A stretch of 64,000 nucleotides of DNA from Micavibrio sp. UBA6212. GTDB lineage: Bacteria; Pseudomonadota; Alphaproteobacteria; Micavibrionales; Micavibrionaceae. Below are positions 16,623 through 26,019 of the stretch, one piece after another. The notes beneath the pieces were generated by a model, which was not told the origin of the DNA, ran no database searches, and was given only the letters and a program-made list of their open reading frames with translations. How positions within the stretch are numbered: the first letter of the stretch is position 1; every line of letters begins with the position of its first letter. The position numbers and the translations under genes are program-made. The stretch is taken from assembly GCA_002421905.1 (NCBI GenBank), contig DISK01000014.1, positions 1-64,000 of the forward strand, written 5' to 3'.

Positions 16623-16826
16623 ATCCTTGACATCTCCTTGCGCCCGTGCGAAAAGAGTCGCCAGAAAAAGCGGGTCATTGGCCAGATCGGTTGACGGTTG
16701 ATAACAGGCACGAAATTGCTGTTATTTAGTGTCCACCGAAATCCCCAAAACTCTGCTTTCTCACACAGCGAACTTCCATAGGGGAAGATTTGCTGAATTT
16801 TGATACATATACGAAAGGTAATCTAA

Positions 16827-18971
16827 ATGTTTAATGTTTTCCGCAAAGAGATTGATTTTGCAGGTAAAAAACTTATCCTCGAAACAGGAAAAGTAGCCCG
16901 TCAAGCCGACGGCGCAGTTGTAGCCACCATGGGGGACACATCCGTACTTTGTACCGTTGTTGCCGCCAAATCGATTAAAGAAGGCCAAGACTTTTTCCCG
17001 CTGTCCGTTCACTATCAGGAAAAATTCTATGCCGCAGGTCGTATTCCTGGTGGATTTTTCAAACGCGAAGCCAGACCATCTGATAATGAAACACTGACTT
17101 CCCGTCTGATCGACCGCCCAATTCGTCCATTGTTCCCTGAACAATTCCTCAACGAAGTTCAAATCATTTGTACATGTATGTCCCATGATGGCGAACATTC
17201 ACCTGACATGGTGGCCTTGATCGGTGCCTCTGCCGCTCTGACTATTTCCGGTATCCCCTTCATGGGGCCAATTGGTAGCTGCCGTGTTGGATACAAAAAC
17301 GGCGAATATTTGGTTAACCCAACCGTTTCCGAAATGGAAGGCTCTGCACTGGATCTGGTTGTTGCCGGAACCATGGAAGGCGTTCTGATGGTTGAATCAG
17401 AAGCCAAAGAATTGCCTGAAGATATTATGCTCGGTGCCGTAATGGCTGGCTGGAATGCGTTCCAACCTGTGATTAAAGGGATCATCGGACTGGCCGAACA
17501 AGCTGCGAAAGAACCATGGAACGTAGCTGAAAAAGATCCTGTAATCGTCGCACTGTCCGAAAAAATCAAAGCAAAATTTGCCGGACAACTGGCTGATGCT
17601 TACAAAGAAAAAGTCAAACAGGTTCGTTACGAAAAAGTCGGCGCCGTCAAAGAAGCAGCGATTGCTGAATTCTCATCTGATGAAATCGGCAAAGACAAAA
17701 TCTCTGCGATCTGCCACGACCTCGAAGCCGAAATTGTTCGTGGACAAATCCTCGACACTGGTTCCCGTATTGATGGCCGTACCACCGTGGATATTCGTCC
17801 AATCGTTTGTGAAGCAGGTCTTCTGCCTCGCGTTCACGGTTCTGCCCTCTTCACCCGTGGAGAAACACAAGCCGTTGTTGTAACGACCCTTGGAACCGGA
17901 CAAGATGAACAAGTCATTGACGCGATCACTGGCGAATACCGCGAAACCTTTATGCTGCACTATAACTTCCCACCATACTCGGTTGGCGAATGCGGACGTA
18001 TGGGTGCCACAGGTCGTCGTGAAATCGGTCACGGTAAACTGGCATGGCGTGCTATCCACCCAATGCTGCCAACTGCCGAAGACTTTCCGTACACCTTGCG
18101 GGTTGTTTCTGAAATTACCGAGTCCAATGGTTCATCTTCCATGGCAACTGTTTGCGGAACCTCCCTGTCCTTGATGGATGCCGGTGTTCCTCTGGTAAAA
18201 CCTGTGGCTGGTATTGCGATGGGTCTGATTAAGGAAGATCAGAAATTTGCGGTTCTCTCCGACATTCTCGGTGATGAAGATCATTTGGGTGACATGGACT
18301 TCAAAGTTGCCGGAACCAAAGACGGTATTACCGCTCTTCAAATGGATATCAAAATCACGTCCATTACCGAAGAGATCATGAAAATCGCTTTGAAACAGGC
18401 ACAAGACGGACGTCTGCATATCCTCGGCGAAATGAGCAAAGCCTTGAGCCAATCTCGTGGCGAAATCAGTCAACACGCCCCACAAATGGCTGTGCTGACT
18501 ATTCCAACCGACAAAATCCGTGATGTAATCGGGACCGGCGGTAAAGTCATTCGTGACATCATCGAAAGAACCGGAACCAAAATCGACATTGATGATGACG
18601 GAACCATCAAAATTGCTGCTGTTGACGGCAATGCAATTGACATGGCGATCGAAATCATCAAGGGCATCACCGACGAACCGGAACTGAACAAAGTCTATAA
18701 CGGTAAAGTCGTGAAGATCGTTGATTTCGGTGCTTTTGTGAATTTCATGGGAACCCGTGACGGACTGGTTCACATTTCCGAACTCGCCGATCACCGTGTG
18801 GCTAAAACCACCGACATCGTGTCCGAAGGTCAGGAAGTCAAAGTCATGGTCACCGGATTTGACGAACGCGGCAAAATCAAATTGTCGATGAAACGCGTCG
18901 ATCAGGAAACTGGCGAGCCGATCGCAGCAAAACCAAAAGAAGACCGCAACGAAGAACAAGCTGCGGGCTAA
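16827..18971 (+). CDS. pnp: Polyribonucleotide nucleotidyltransferase (PNPase)
   Basis: 3'-5' phosphorolytic exoribonuclease and core of the degradosome. The 714-aa protein has two RNase PH-like domains (first from FRKEIDFAGKKLILETGKVA; FKREARPSDNETLTSRLIDR is the FFRR-loop region; second from about 310 with GSRIDGRTTVDIRPI), then a KH domain (IGTGGKVIRDIIERTG, about 564-579) and an S1 domain (YNGKVVKIVDFGAFVNF, about 622-638). AAAGG precedes the ATG at 16827. Unlike many relatives it is not directly behind rpsO. Confidence 0.98.
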   Translation: MFNVFRKEIDFAGKKLILETGKVARQADGAVVATMGDTSVLCTVVAAKSIKEGQDFFPLSVHYQEKFYAAGRIPGGFFKREARPSDNETLTSRLIDRPIRPLFPEQFLNEVQIICTCMSHDGEHSPDMVALIGASAALTISGIPFMGPIGSCRVGYKNGEYLVNPTVSEMEGSALDLVVAGTMEGVLMVESEAKELPEDIMLGAVMAGWNAFQPVIKGIIGLAEQAAKEPWNVAEKDPVIVALSEKIKAKFAGQLADAYKEKVKQVRYEKVGAVKEAAIAEFSSDEIGKDKISAICHDLEAEIVRGQILDTGSRIDGRTTVDIRPIVCEAGLLPRVHGSALFTRGETQAVVVTTLGTGQDEQVIDAITGEYRETFMLHYNFPPYSVGECGRMGATGRREIGHGKLAWRAIHPMLPTAEDFPYTLRVVSEITESNGSSSMATVCGTSLSLMDAGVPLVKPVAGIAMGLIKEDQKFAVLSDILGDEDHLGDMDFKVAGTKDGITALQMDIKITSITEEIMKIALKQAQDGRLHILGEMSKALSQSRGEISQHAPQMAVLTIPTDKIRDVIGTGGKVIRDIIERTGTKIDIDDDGTIKIAAVDGNAIDMAIEIIKGITDEPELNKVYNGKVVKIVDFGAFVNFMGTRDGLVHISELADHRVAKTTDIVSEGQEVKVMVTGFDERGKIKLSMKRVDQETGEPIAAKPKEDRNEEQAAG

Positions 18972-18984
18972 TATCTTACCTAAC

Positions 18985-19058
18985 AGTCCTCCCCCTTCAG
19001 GGGAAAGGAACGCACGAACAAGTCCTCCCCCTTCAGGGGGGAGGATTTAGGTGGGGGT
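18985..19058 (+). repeat. REP-like palindromic repeat array (two units)
   Basis: Two copies of a 36-base unit containing TCCTCCCCCTTCAGGGG, the second ending in a longer hairpin CCTCCCCCTTCAGGGGGGAGG and the tail ATTTAGGTGGGGGT. It lies between pnp and the DUF559 gene, whose ATG follows 13 bases after the tail. Confidence 0.9.
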
Positions 19059-19071
19059 AAAATACACAACC

Positions 19072-19419
19072 ATGAAAAATAGTAATCTTACTATTCACGC
19101 AAAATCCCTCCGCACCAATATGACCGATGCCGAACAAAAAATATGGCATCACCTGCGCCAACGGCAAATCCAAAACCTTAAATTCAGACGACAGCAGATT
19201 ATAGGCAACTATGTCGTTGATTTTGCCTGCCTTGAAACAAAGCTCATCATTGAAATCGACGGCGGACAACATACCGAAGAAGCAGATAGGAAAAGAACAG
19301 AATTCCTTGAAAAAGAAGGTTACAAAATCCTCCGTTTCTGGAACAATGACGTCTTGAACAATATTGATGGTATATTGGAAACAATTTTAATTGAATTAAC
19401 CTTTTCACCCCCATCCTGA
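19072..19419 (+). CDS. DUF559-family (Vsr-like) endonuclease domain protein bracketed by repeats
   Basis: 115 residues with the DUF559 pattern: AKSLRTNMTDAEQKIWHHLR (about 9-28), FRRQQIIGNYVVDFACLETK (about 38-57), LIIEIDGGQHTEEADRKR (about 58-75) and GYKILRFWNNDVLNNIDGIL (about 83-102). The D...EIDGxxH arrangement fits a PD-(D/E)XK-type nuclease fold related to very-short-patch repair enzymes; activity is not proven for most members. Start ATG at 19072; an in-frame GTG at 19051 inside the repeat is possible. The stop codon and the last residues (FSPPS) are encoded by the downstream repeat. Flanking repeats face each other as inverted copies. Confidence 0.88.
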   Translation: MKNSNLTIHAKSLRTNMTDAEQKIWHHLRQRQIQNLKFRRQQIIGNYVVDFACLETKLIIEIDGGQHTEEADRKRTEFLEKEGYKILRFWNNDVLNNIDGILETILIELTFSPPS

Positions 19420-19530
19420 CCTTCCCCCCTCAAGGAGGAAGAAACGCACGAACAAGTCCTCCCCCCTCAGGGGAAAGGACCGCCCGAACAAGTCCTCCCC
19501 CTTCAGGGGGGAGGATTTAGGTGGGGGTGA
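19405..19530. repeat. REP-like array downstream of the DUF559 gene (inverted copy plus two direct copies)
   Basis: Starts with TCACCCCCATCCTGACCTTC, the reverse complement of the family tail (GAAGGTCAGGATGGGGGTGA), then TCCCCCCTCAAGGAGGA, followed by two direct units of about 36 bases (TCCTCCCCCCTCAGGGG; CCTCCCCCTTCAGGGGGG) ending in ATTTAGGTGGGGGTGA. The first part overlaps the 3' end of the DUF559 reading frame. Confidence 0.9.
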
Positions 19531-19550
19531 AGAAATGAAAAGAGATAAGA

Positions 19551-20297
19551 ATGCCCCTGAAACTCCCTAACATTATCGGTCATCGCGGTGCCAAGGCTTA
19601 CGCACCGGAGAACACCATTGAATCCATCCAGACAGCTGCCGATATGGGCTGCAAATGGGTGGAACTGGATGTCAAACTGACCAAAGATTCCGTGCCCGTC
19701 ATTTTCCATGATGACGATCTGGATCGCACCACCAACGGCCACGGCCCGATTGCCGAAATGAAATATGCCGATCTTTGTGACCTCGAAGCAGGAAGCTGGT
19801 TTTCTGATAGTTTTTCAGGGATAAAAATTCCAACGCTCGAAGAAGCAATCGAGATTATCTTGCAACGGGACTTGGGCGTCAATTTGGAAATCAAGCCCTG
19901 CCCGGGGCGCGAAGTTGAAACCGCCGAGGCCATGCTCGACGTCCTATCTCAAATCTGGGATGACCGCGACCGCCTCCTGATCTCGAGCTTCTCCTATGTC
20001 TCTCTGGAAACATCCATGGACATGGCCGCAGACTGGTACCGTGGCTTACTGCTGGAATCAGAACCGATGGAAAACTGGGCAGAGCTTGCCGATTATCTGG
20101 ATGCAACCACGATCAATATTGACGGTCGTACAGCAACGCGGGATCTGGTCGATTCCATCATGGACACCGAACGCCCAATTCTAGCCTATACCATCAACGA
20201 TCCACAGCTGGCCCGTACTCTACGCCAATGGGGTGTCGATGCGGTCTTCACCGACGATCCGGACACCATCACCGAAGATATGTTCAAGGCTCATTAA
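19551..20297 (+). CDS. Glycerophosphodiester phosphodiesterase
   Basis: Hydrolyses glycerophosphodiesters to sn-glycerol 3-phosphate and an alcohol. The 248-aa cytoplasmic protein has the GDPD signature: NIIGHRGAKAYAPENTIESI (about 6-25, catalytic His and metal-binding HRGAxxxxPENT), VELDVKLTKDSVPVIFHDDD (about 37-56) and LEIKPCPGREVETAE (about 107-121), the ExK metal motif. No signal peptide, so it is UgpQ-like rather than GlpQ-like. It follows a repeat array and is immediately followed by a membrane protein gene. Ribosome site AAGAGA. Confidence 0.93.
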   Translation: MPLKLPNIIGHRGAKAYAPENTIESIQTAADMGCKWVELDVKLTKDSVPVIFHDDDLDRTTNGHGPIAEMKYADLCDLEAGSWFSDSFSGIKIPTLEEAIEIILQRDLGVNLEIKPCPGREVETAEAMLDVLSQIWDDRDRLLISSFSYVSLETSMDMAADWYRGLLLESEPMENWAELADYLDATTINIDGRTATRDLVDSIMDTERPILAYTINDPQLARTLRQWGVDAVFTDDPDTITEDMFKAH

Positions 20298-20888
20298 ATG
20301 ATGGCTGATTTTTCCTATCAAGACCTTATTGGCGCGGCCTCCACAATACTGGCCTCCATAACTCTGGTCTTGTATATTGTCTCAATTTTTAAGGGGCAAA
20401 GCAAACCGCATATATATACATGGATGGTTTGGACTGTTCTGGCCTCGATCGGATTTGCCGCACAAATATCTGACAATGCAGGATCAGGCGCGGGGGCCAT
20501 TGGGTCAATTGCCCTGCTTTGCGGATTAATTACAATGATCTCCATAAAATACGGTAATAAAAACCACACCAATATAGATCGAGCAGCACTGCTACTCTCT
20601 CTTTTGGCCTTGCTGCCATGGTATATTTTTCAATCTGCAGAGTGGTCTGTCATCATCATCTCGATTATCAATGTGGCAGGTTTTTTTCCAACCTTCAGGA
20701 AAAGTTGGAGTGCGCCCCACGAAGAAAAACTCATCCCTTTCTTTTTGACATCTATCGCAATGTTCATGTCCTTGTTTGCCATGAACGAACTCACAATCAC
20801 GACCTCACTCTACCCCTTTGTGATCGGAATAAGTGATGCTGCTTTTGTTTTCTATACTTTATGGAGACGAAAAGTCCTAATCCCCTAA
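20298..20888 (+). CDS. Hypothetical membrane protein, about six helices
   Basis: 196 residues with about six transmembrane segments. The PHIYTWMVWTVLASIGFAAQ stretch (about 38-57) has the Pro-x-x-x-Trp-x-x-W look of PQ-loop-like or SWEET-type repeats, and a second loop NVAGFFPTFRKSW is similar, so a three-plus-three PQ-loop repeat is possible, but I do not claim the family. It starts at the base after the GDPD stop codon (TAAATG), so it is co-expressed with it. Its stop overlaps that of tamB by four bases in convergent orientation. Confidence 0.7.
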   Translation: MMADFSYQDLIGAASTILASITLVLYIVSIFKGQSKPHIYTWMVWTVLASIGFAAQISDNAGSGAGAIGSIALLCGLITMISIKYGNKNHTNIDRAALLLSLLALLPWYIFQSAEWSVIIISIINVAGFFPTFRKSWSAPHEEKLIPFFLTSIAMFMSLFAMNELTITTSLYPFVIGISDAAFVFYTLWRRKVLIP

Positions 20889-23623
20889 TACTCCCATTCC
20901 CAGAACACACTGCCACCTGCAGACCCGTTCTCCCCTGCGCTACTCTCGACAGAAACCTGCGGAGAAACTTTAACCCGCACGCTGGCTGAACCAGAATTCT
21001 CGGATGCGCCGCGTTTGACATCAACATAAACTTTGTCGGTAATATATTTTCCGGCACTAACCTTGGCGTCTTTGGTTCCAACCCCTTCAACCGAAATATC
21101 GTCCAGTCCAGTTGCTTTGCGTAATGTCCCAATCGGATCAAATAAAGCTGGCCCCGTCGAATTTCCTGAGAATCTCTGCAAAGCCTGCGCTAATTGTACG
21201 GCCTGAAACGGACTGATTTTTGTAGAAGACGTTCCAAACAGGATACGCGATAAAATCTCGTCTTGCGGCAATTCCGGAACCGAACTCAACTTGATAGATG
21301 GTTTAGCAGCATTCCCCCCGATTAAAATTTTTGCCGTCACATCCCCCGCATCATTTGACACCACAATATCCAGATAAGGCGACGGCGGAACGGACCCTTG
21401 AAATGTTAGAACCGCGCGTTCTAAATCAAATTTTTTGCCAAACTCTTCATAACGTCCCCGCAAGGAACTTAAACTCCCATTTATATCCGGAACGTCCAAA
21501 GACCCCCCAATATCGAGAACTCCACCAAGCTCAGTGTCCAACCCCCATCCGCGAACAAAAATCTGGTTCGGTGCATTAAAATCAAGATCAAGCAAAACCT
21601 CTTTGATAAAAGATGGCTGTTGCGGCTCATCTTTGGTCACCACATTCAAACGTGGGATATCCGAATTAAAACGGCTAGGCAGATCAATTAGAATCTTTTT
21701 GGGCAAAATATCACCGGATAAAAGATAGCGCCCATCATCTTGGCCTCCATAGGGCGCAAAAACCAGATCAAGCATGACACTCCCCGCAACACCAAATGAA
21801 TTCATGGGGACATGCCGCAACAAAGGCCCCAGATCAAGATCGGCTTTTACCGCGCCGTGAGCATTCTCACTCTCGAATACATAAGGGTCTAAAGAAATTT
21901 TTGCGGCCAACTCGGCATATCCGGACAATGACTTAATTCCTTGTCCATCTCCTGAAATATCCGCCCGCAATTTCTGGCCATCATATTTGACCTTTGATGT
22001 CACAACCGCACGCGTTTCTACCTGACCGGACATTTGCCAGTCCCCATCAAAATCAAAAATCGGTGCAGCAAACCCACCAGATATTTCCCCACTCGCCTTT
22101 GACAAGACCAGAGGCACCTCTGCCAATCCAGCAAACGGAACTCTCGATAAATCAAAATCCTGCGCCGAAAAATCAATCCCGATGGCTTCCGGTTTAATAT
22201 GCCCTGTCACTCTGACATATCCCTGTCCTGTTCTAAGCTCAAGTTTTTCGATCTCGACACTGCGCTGCGCAATATCTGTTAAAGATAAATCGCCGGACAA
22301 ATTGAAATCATGCTGTTCTTTGTTGGACGCCAAGAAAGAAAGATGTGGAATATTGTTTTTCTGCGTCACGCGAAACGACAAATCAGAAAGATGCTCCCCC
22401 TCATAAGAAATATTCTTGAAATCCCCGATCACCTTGATTGATTGAGCATCCTCACCTGATCGGGAAAACTCAGCAGCAACCGTCCCTTGCCCGCCAAGGC
22501 CAAGGTCAGGAACAAATTGATTTATAAATGCCAAATCCTTGAAGCTCAGCGACACCTGACCATTCACGGCACCATTATCCAAGCCAACACGCACTTGTCC
22601 TGACAGGGAGTTTCCCATCAGACTTCCTTCTATTTTTGTAAAAGTTACGTTTTGTGACGTCAGATCAATCGGGCTGTTAACCTCAAAAACTTTTCCTTCG
22701 ATATGGGTCCCCAGATCAAAATGACCTGTGGCTTTTTCAGGTGTTCCCTTGATCACCAAAGAAAGAACCACAGGATCAACCAACATCTCATGAAGATACA
22801 AATCAGGACGATCCAGTTTTGAACTTACATCCAGTGCCATATATTGATCGGCCAGATGATATTCTCCGCTGGCTTCCATGAACACAGCTTCAGACGTTGC
22901 AACCAGGGATGAAATATCGACAACACCAGTTTTCAAATCCGCATCCAGATCAAACAAAATTTTATCGGGCAAGAACGGTTTGTAGATCACCTGCGGATAT
23001 CCCAGCTCAATCTCACCCTGCCCTTTAATATGGTCACCATCAATTTTCAAAGCTTGCTTGTAAGATAATGACCCTGCATAGCCTCCCTCAATTATCTCTT
23101 CGGATAAGATGATCTGATCAATTTTCAAATCCAGATAGGTTTTCTTAAAAAAGATATCGGGCATCGCAATCGGTACATAAATTTTCTCCTCCTGATCGTT
23201 TTGCTCCTGATTTTCAGGGATATGGTCAATCGAAAGCTTATCAATCCGCGCATAAATCACAGCCTGCCGGATGATCGGCGCAACCAACCCAGCCGAAATT
23301 TTTACCCCCTCAGAATGGCCAATCATATTATTTGTCTTGGCATCCCAAACCTCCAGACGATCAACGCCGATCCCCAGCGGCCACGCAAAATTAAATCCGC
23401 TTAACTCGACGTTATATCCACTCTCACGCAACGCACTGTCAATTTGACCATTGATCCACCGCGATCCGCTCTCGCTATTTAGCCACATCGAGAAAATCTG
23501 GATCCCCAGCGCCATCACAAAAAACAGAACCAACAGCACCGAGAAAACAGCCGCCAGAATCCGTCCTCCACCAAACGGGTTTTTTTGCAAAATATGTTTT
23601 ATTCTGTTCCCGATCTTCATCAA
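20885..23623 (-). CDS. tamB: Translocation and assembly module protein TamB
   Basis: Large inner-membrane-anchored periplasmic protein that with TamA moves outer-membrane proteins or phospholipids across the envelope. The 912-aa protein has one N-terminal helix (ILAAVFSVLLVLFFVMALGI, about 23-42), a long repetitive beta-strand body typical of AsmA/TamB bridging proteins, and the DUF490 C-terminal block (LPQDEILSRILFGTSSTKIS; AGKYITDKVYVDVKRGASE; ending SVFWEWEY), which docks on TamA. Its ATG overlaps the tamA stop (ATGA). Clear assignment by C-terminus and gene pair; it is shorter than E. coli TamB (about 1250). Confidence 0.94.
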   Translation of the reverse strand: MMKIGNRIKHILQKNPFGGGRILAAVFSVLLVLFFVMALGIQIFSMWLNSESGSRWINGQIDSALRESGYNVELSGFNFAWPLGIGVDRLEVWDAKTNNMIGHSEGVKISAGLVAPIIRQAVIYARIDKLSIDHIPENQEQNDQEEKIYVPIAMPDIFFKKTYLDLKIDQIILSEEIIEGGYAGSLSYKQALKIDGDHIKGQGEIELGYPQVIYKPFLPDKILFDLDADLKTGVVDISSLVATSEAVFMEASGEYHLADQYMALDVSSKLDRPDLYLHEMLVDPVVLSLVIKGTPEKATGHFDLGTHIEGKVFEVNSPIDLTSQNVTFTKIEGSLMGNSLSGQVRVGLDNGAVNGQVSLSFKDLAFINQFVPDLGLGGQGTVAAEFSRSGEDAQSIKVIGDFKNISYEGEHLSDLSFRVTQKNNIPHLSFLASNKEQHDFNLSGDLSLTDIAQRSVEIEKLELRTGQGYVRVTGHIKPEAIGIDFSAQDFDLSRVPFAGLAEVPLVLSKASGEISGGFAAPIFDFDGDWQMSGQVETRAVVTSKVKYDGQKLRADISGDGQGIKSLSGYAELAAKISLDPYVFESENAHGAVKADLDLGPLLRHVPMNSFGVAGSVMLDLVFAPYGGQDDGRYLLSGDILPKKILIDLPSRFNSDIPRLNVVTKDEPQQPSFIKEVLLDLDFNAPNQIFVRGWGLDTELGGVLDIGGSLDVPDINGSLSSLRGRYEEFGKKFDLERAVLTFQGSVPPSPYLDIVVSNDAGDVTAKILIGGNAAKPSIKLSSVPELPQDEILSRILFGTSSTKISPFQAVQLAQALQRFSGNSTGPALFDPIGTLRKATGLDDISVEGVGTKDAKVSAGKYITDKVYVDVKRGASENSGSASVRVKVSPQVSVESSAGENGSAGGSVFWEWEY

Positions 23624-25446
23624 AAAGCCTGCCCGATACTGATATATATCTGAAAATTCTGATCCAGATTTTCTTTATTGTTAAGGGGAACCGCCACATC
23701 AAACCTGATCGGCGCAAAATCGGTATAATACCGAACCCCAGCGCCCGCTCCCCAATAAAGGCCATTTTCGAAATTGGGGATCATGGCATCATACACATTC
23801 CCCCCATCAATAAAGACCACACCACCAATCGTATCGGTAAATTTCACGCGCATCTCTGCAGACGCTTCAATGACAGAGCGACCTCCGGCAGGGTCGCCAT
23901 CGACGAATGGCCCGACTTGCTGATACCCAAAGCCACGGATGGAATTGCCCCCTCCGGCAAAGAATCTTTTCGATGCCGGAATATCATCTGTACTGCTGCC
24001 CAGAATGCTTCCCACACTTCCACGGATAGCAAGAACCGGATCAAAAGAAGTTGATCCCAAATCAAAATAAGTGCTACCGCCAAGTCTCGTTTTTATGAAT
24101 GGCGACGACTGACCGAACAGATCAACAAATGGTTCAACCGACAAATGCCCCAACCACCCGCGATGTGGATCAAGAACATTGTCCCGATTATCATAGGTCA
24201 GGGCAGATGGCGTAGAAACCAGACCATAGGTTTCGGAAATCTCGGTATTTTTGTCTTTCAACCGTGTTAAATCTGCCGCCACTCCGACACTGACATTCAA
24301 ATGTTCACTCACCTGCCGGTCAACAGAGAGGGAACTGTCCAGCCCTGTTTCCAGATAGGCATCGGAATCCTCATTTTTCAGCCTGAGATTAAAGGTCAGA
24401 TTCTGGTCATCGCGCATAAAGTAAGGCTTGGAAACTTCCATTCCGACACTCTGGCGTAATTGGTTGGCAGAAAAGTCAAAGCTCAAGACCTCTCCTGATC
24501 CCCAGAAATTGCGGTGGCTCCAGCGTGCCAGCACCCCAGCGCCTTCATCCGTATATAGACTGGCTCCCAACTTGACCGAACGCGGCGCCCGCTCTTTAAT
24601 CCGGATGACAACATCAACGGCCTGATTGGATTTCGGCGCAGTTTCTGGCAACTGGATTTGAACCAGACTCAGCAAACCATTCCCAAGCAAAGCAGATCTT
24701 GTCTGCTCGACTTTGTCTTGCTGCCAACACTCCCCGTCCTTATATTTGATAAAATGTTCCAGATATGAACGGTCAATGGACTCTGCACCGCTAAACTCGG
24801 TCTTGCCAAACACAACCGGCGCCCCTGATTGAACGCTGAACCGTATATCTCCGGTATGGTGAACAGTATCCAGCACAACCTCGTGCGACACCTCAAGCGT
24901 ATAAAAACAATTCTCTTCTAAAATGGTCTTATAAAGTCTGGATTGAACATCCAGAACTTTTTGAGCATCCAGAATATCCCCACGGTGCAAATCCATCAAA
25001 GACGGATCAATCTGGAACCCTGCCACCTGCACCTGCCTGATTTTGTAAACCTCACCTGCTCTGATATCCAGATCAATCCGGTCACCAGTCTGTCCTGCTG
25101 CCACATTGGCGGAATAAAACCCTTTGGCATATAGGGCATCGAGCGTATCTCGCCGCACAGCCTCGACATTCACAAGGTCAGGTTCCTCATCCGCATATTT
25201 GGGAATAACCACATCTTTCAGAAAAGCTCTGACCTCGTCATACGCCCCGCCACTCTCCAGCCCTTGAACCGAGATAACAACTTGCGCCCGCGACAATCCG
25301 GAATAAATCCCGCACAAGACGACAAAGACCACCACGGCAAAAAGCCATGCCCTGATATGTCCCCTATCCCGATTTTTGATCTTTTGACCCATAAAGGTCT
25401 GTAAAAACCCCACAGATCGGCTTATTCTGTCCATGAAACAACACAT
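23620..25446 (-). CDS. tamA: Outer-membrane Omp85-family protein TamA
   Basis: Barrel partner of TamB. The 608-aa protein has an N-terminal hydrophobic segment (AWLFAVVVFVVLCGIYSGL, about 33-51) serving as signal sequence, POTRA domains (about 60-260, including QVAGFQIDPSLMDLHRGD), then a 16-strand barrel with the conserved lid-lock motif FAGGGNSIRGFGYQQVGP (about 480) and a terminal strand ending IYISIGQAF, with the C-terminal phenylalanine expected for Bam recognition. An in-frame start 4 or 18 codons later is possible since the first part is unusually long and the ribosome site weak. The gene pair with tamB is standard. Confidence 0.93.
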   Translation of the reverse strand: MCCFMDRISRSVGFLQTFMGQKIKNRDRGHIRAWLFAVVVFVVLCGIYSGLSRAQVVISVQGLESGGAYDEVRAFLKDVVIPKYADEEPDLVNVEAVRRDTLDALYAKGFYSANVAAGQTGDRIDLDIRAGEVYKIRQVQVAGFQIDPSLMDLHRGDILDAQKVLDVQSRLYKTILEENCFYTLEVSHEVVLDTVHHTGDIRFSVQSGAPVVFGKTEFSGAESIDRSYLEHFIKYKDGECWQQDKVEQTRSALLGNGLLSLVQIQLPETAPKSNQAVDVVIRIKERAPRSVKLGASLYTDEGAGVLARWSHRNFWGSGEVLSFDFSANQLRQSVGMEVSKPYFMRDDQNLTFNLRLKNEDSDAYLETGLDSSLSVDRQVSEHLNVSVGVAADLTRLKDKNTEISETYGLVSTPSALTYDNRDNVLDPHRGWLGHLSVEPFVDLFGQSSPFIKTRLGGSTYFDLGSTSFDPVLAIRGSVGSILGSSTDDIPASKRFFAGGGNSIRGFGYQQVGPFVDGDPAGGRSVIEASAEMRVKFTDTIGGVVFIDGGNVYDAMIPNFENGLYWGAGAGVRYYTDFAPIRFDVAVPLNNKENLDQNFQIYISIGQAF

Positions 25447-25551
25447 AGACCAAAAAGCCCGATTCGAGAAAAAAAACTGGATATTTAGAAATTTTTAGCT
25501 ATTTATATATTACTATATATTATATATAATTATTTATATAAGGAATAGACA

Positions 25552-25992
25552 ATGACAGGATTACTGCTCGTACTACTTGCCTTTGTACTCATCATTATCG
25601 AGGCTCATGTCCCGTCTTTCGGAATATTCGGGATTATGGCGATCGTGGCACTTCTGGCCGGAGGGAATATACTGGTCGAACAGGGTGAGATTTTTGGCAT
25701 TCCGATGTACTGGGATACTTTCTTCGGTATCGCAGCCGCTATGGCAGTATTATTAGTTATTCTGGTAAAGGTCGCCTCAAAATCCTTCACAACGTCCCAC
25801 ACAGCCGGAACCGAAGGCATGATTGGCGACGAGGCCGTTATTGAAGACTGGGCAGACAAATCGGGACGTGTCATGGTTCAAGGTGAATTATGGCAGGCCT
25901 ACTCCGAACGCTCGCACGACTTTCAAAAAGGTGATAAGGTCACCATCAGTGCCGCAGATGGCCTGAAACTCAGAATTCACATCAAAGACTAA
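25552..25992 (+). CDS. NfeD-family membrane protein
   Basis: Short NfeD type (146 aa) without the serine-protease domain: four hydrophobic segments (LLLVLLAFVLIIIEAHVPSF; GIMAIVALLAGGNIL; FFGIAAAMAVLLVILVKVA) then an OB-fold domain (about 80-146: GMIGDEAVIEDWADKSGRVM, GELWQAYSERSHDFQKGDKV). Such proteins pair with stomatin-like SPFH proteins, and a slipin gene follows 27 bases downstream. The upstream 105-bp gap is extremely AT-rich (TATATATT runs) and separates it from divergent tamA. Confidence 0.92.
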   Translation: MTGLLLVLLAFVLIIIEAHVPSFGIFGIMAIVALLAGGNILVEQGEIFGIPMYWDTFFGIAAAMAVLLVILVKVASKSFTTSHTAGTEGMIGDEAVIEDWADKSGRVMVQGELWQAYSERSHDFQKGDKVTISAADGLKLRIHIKD

Positions 25993-26019
25993 GTCCTACA
26001 ACTCAAGGAGACTCTTGCC

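Noticed and set aside
16560..16826. TTGACA near 16628 as a pnp promoter
   Set aside because: No convincing -10 box at 16-18 bases; the pnp promoter could not be placed.
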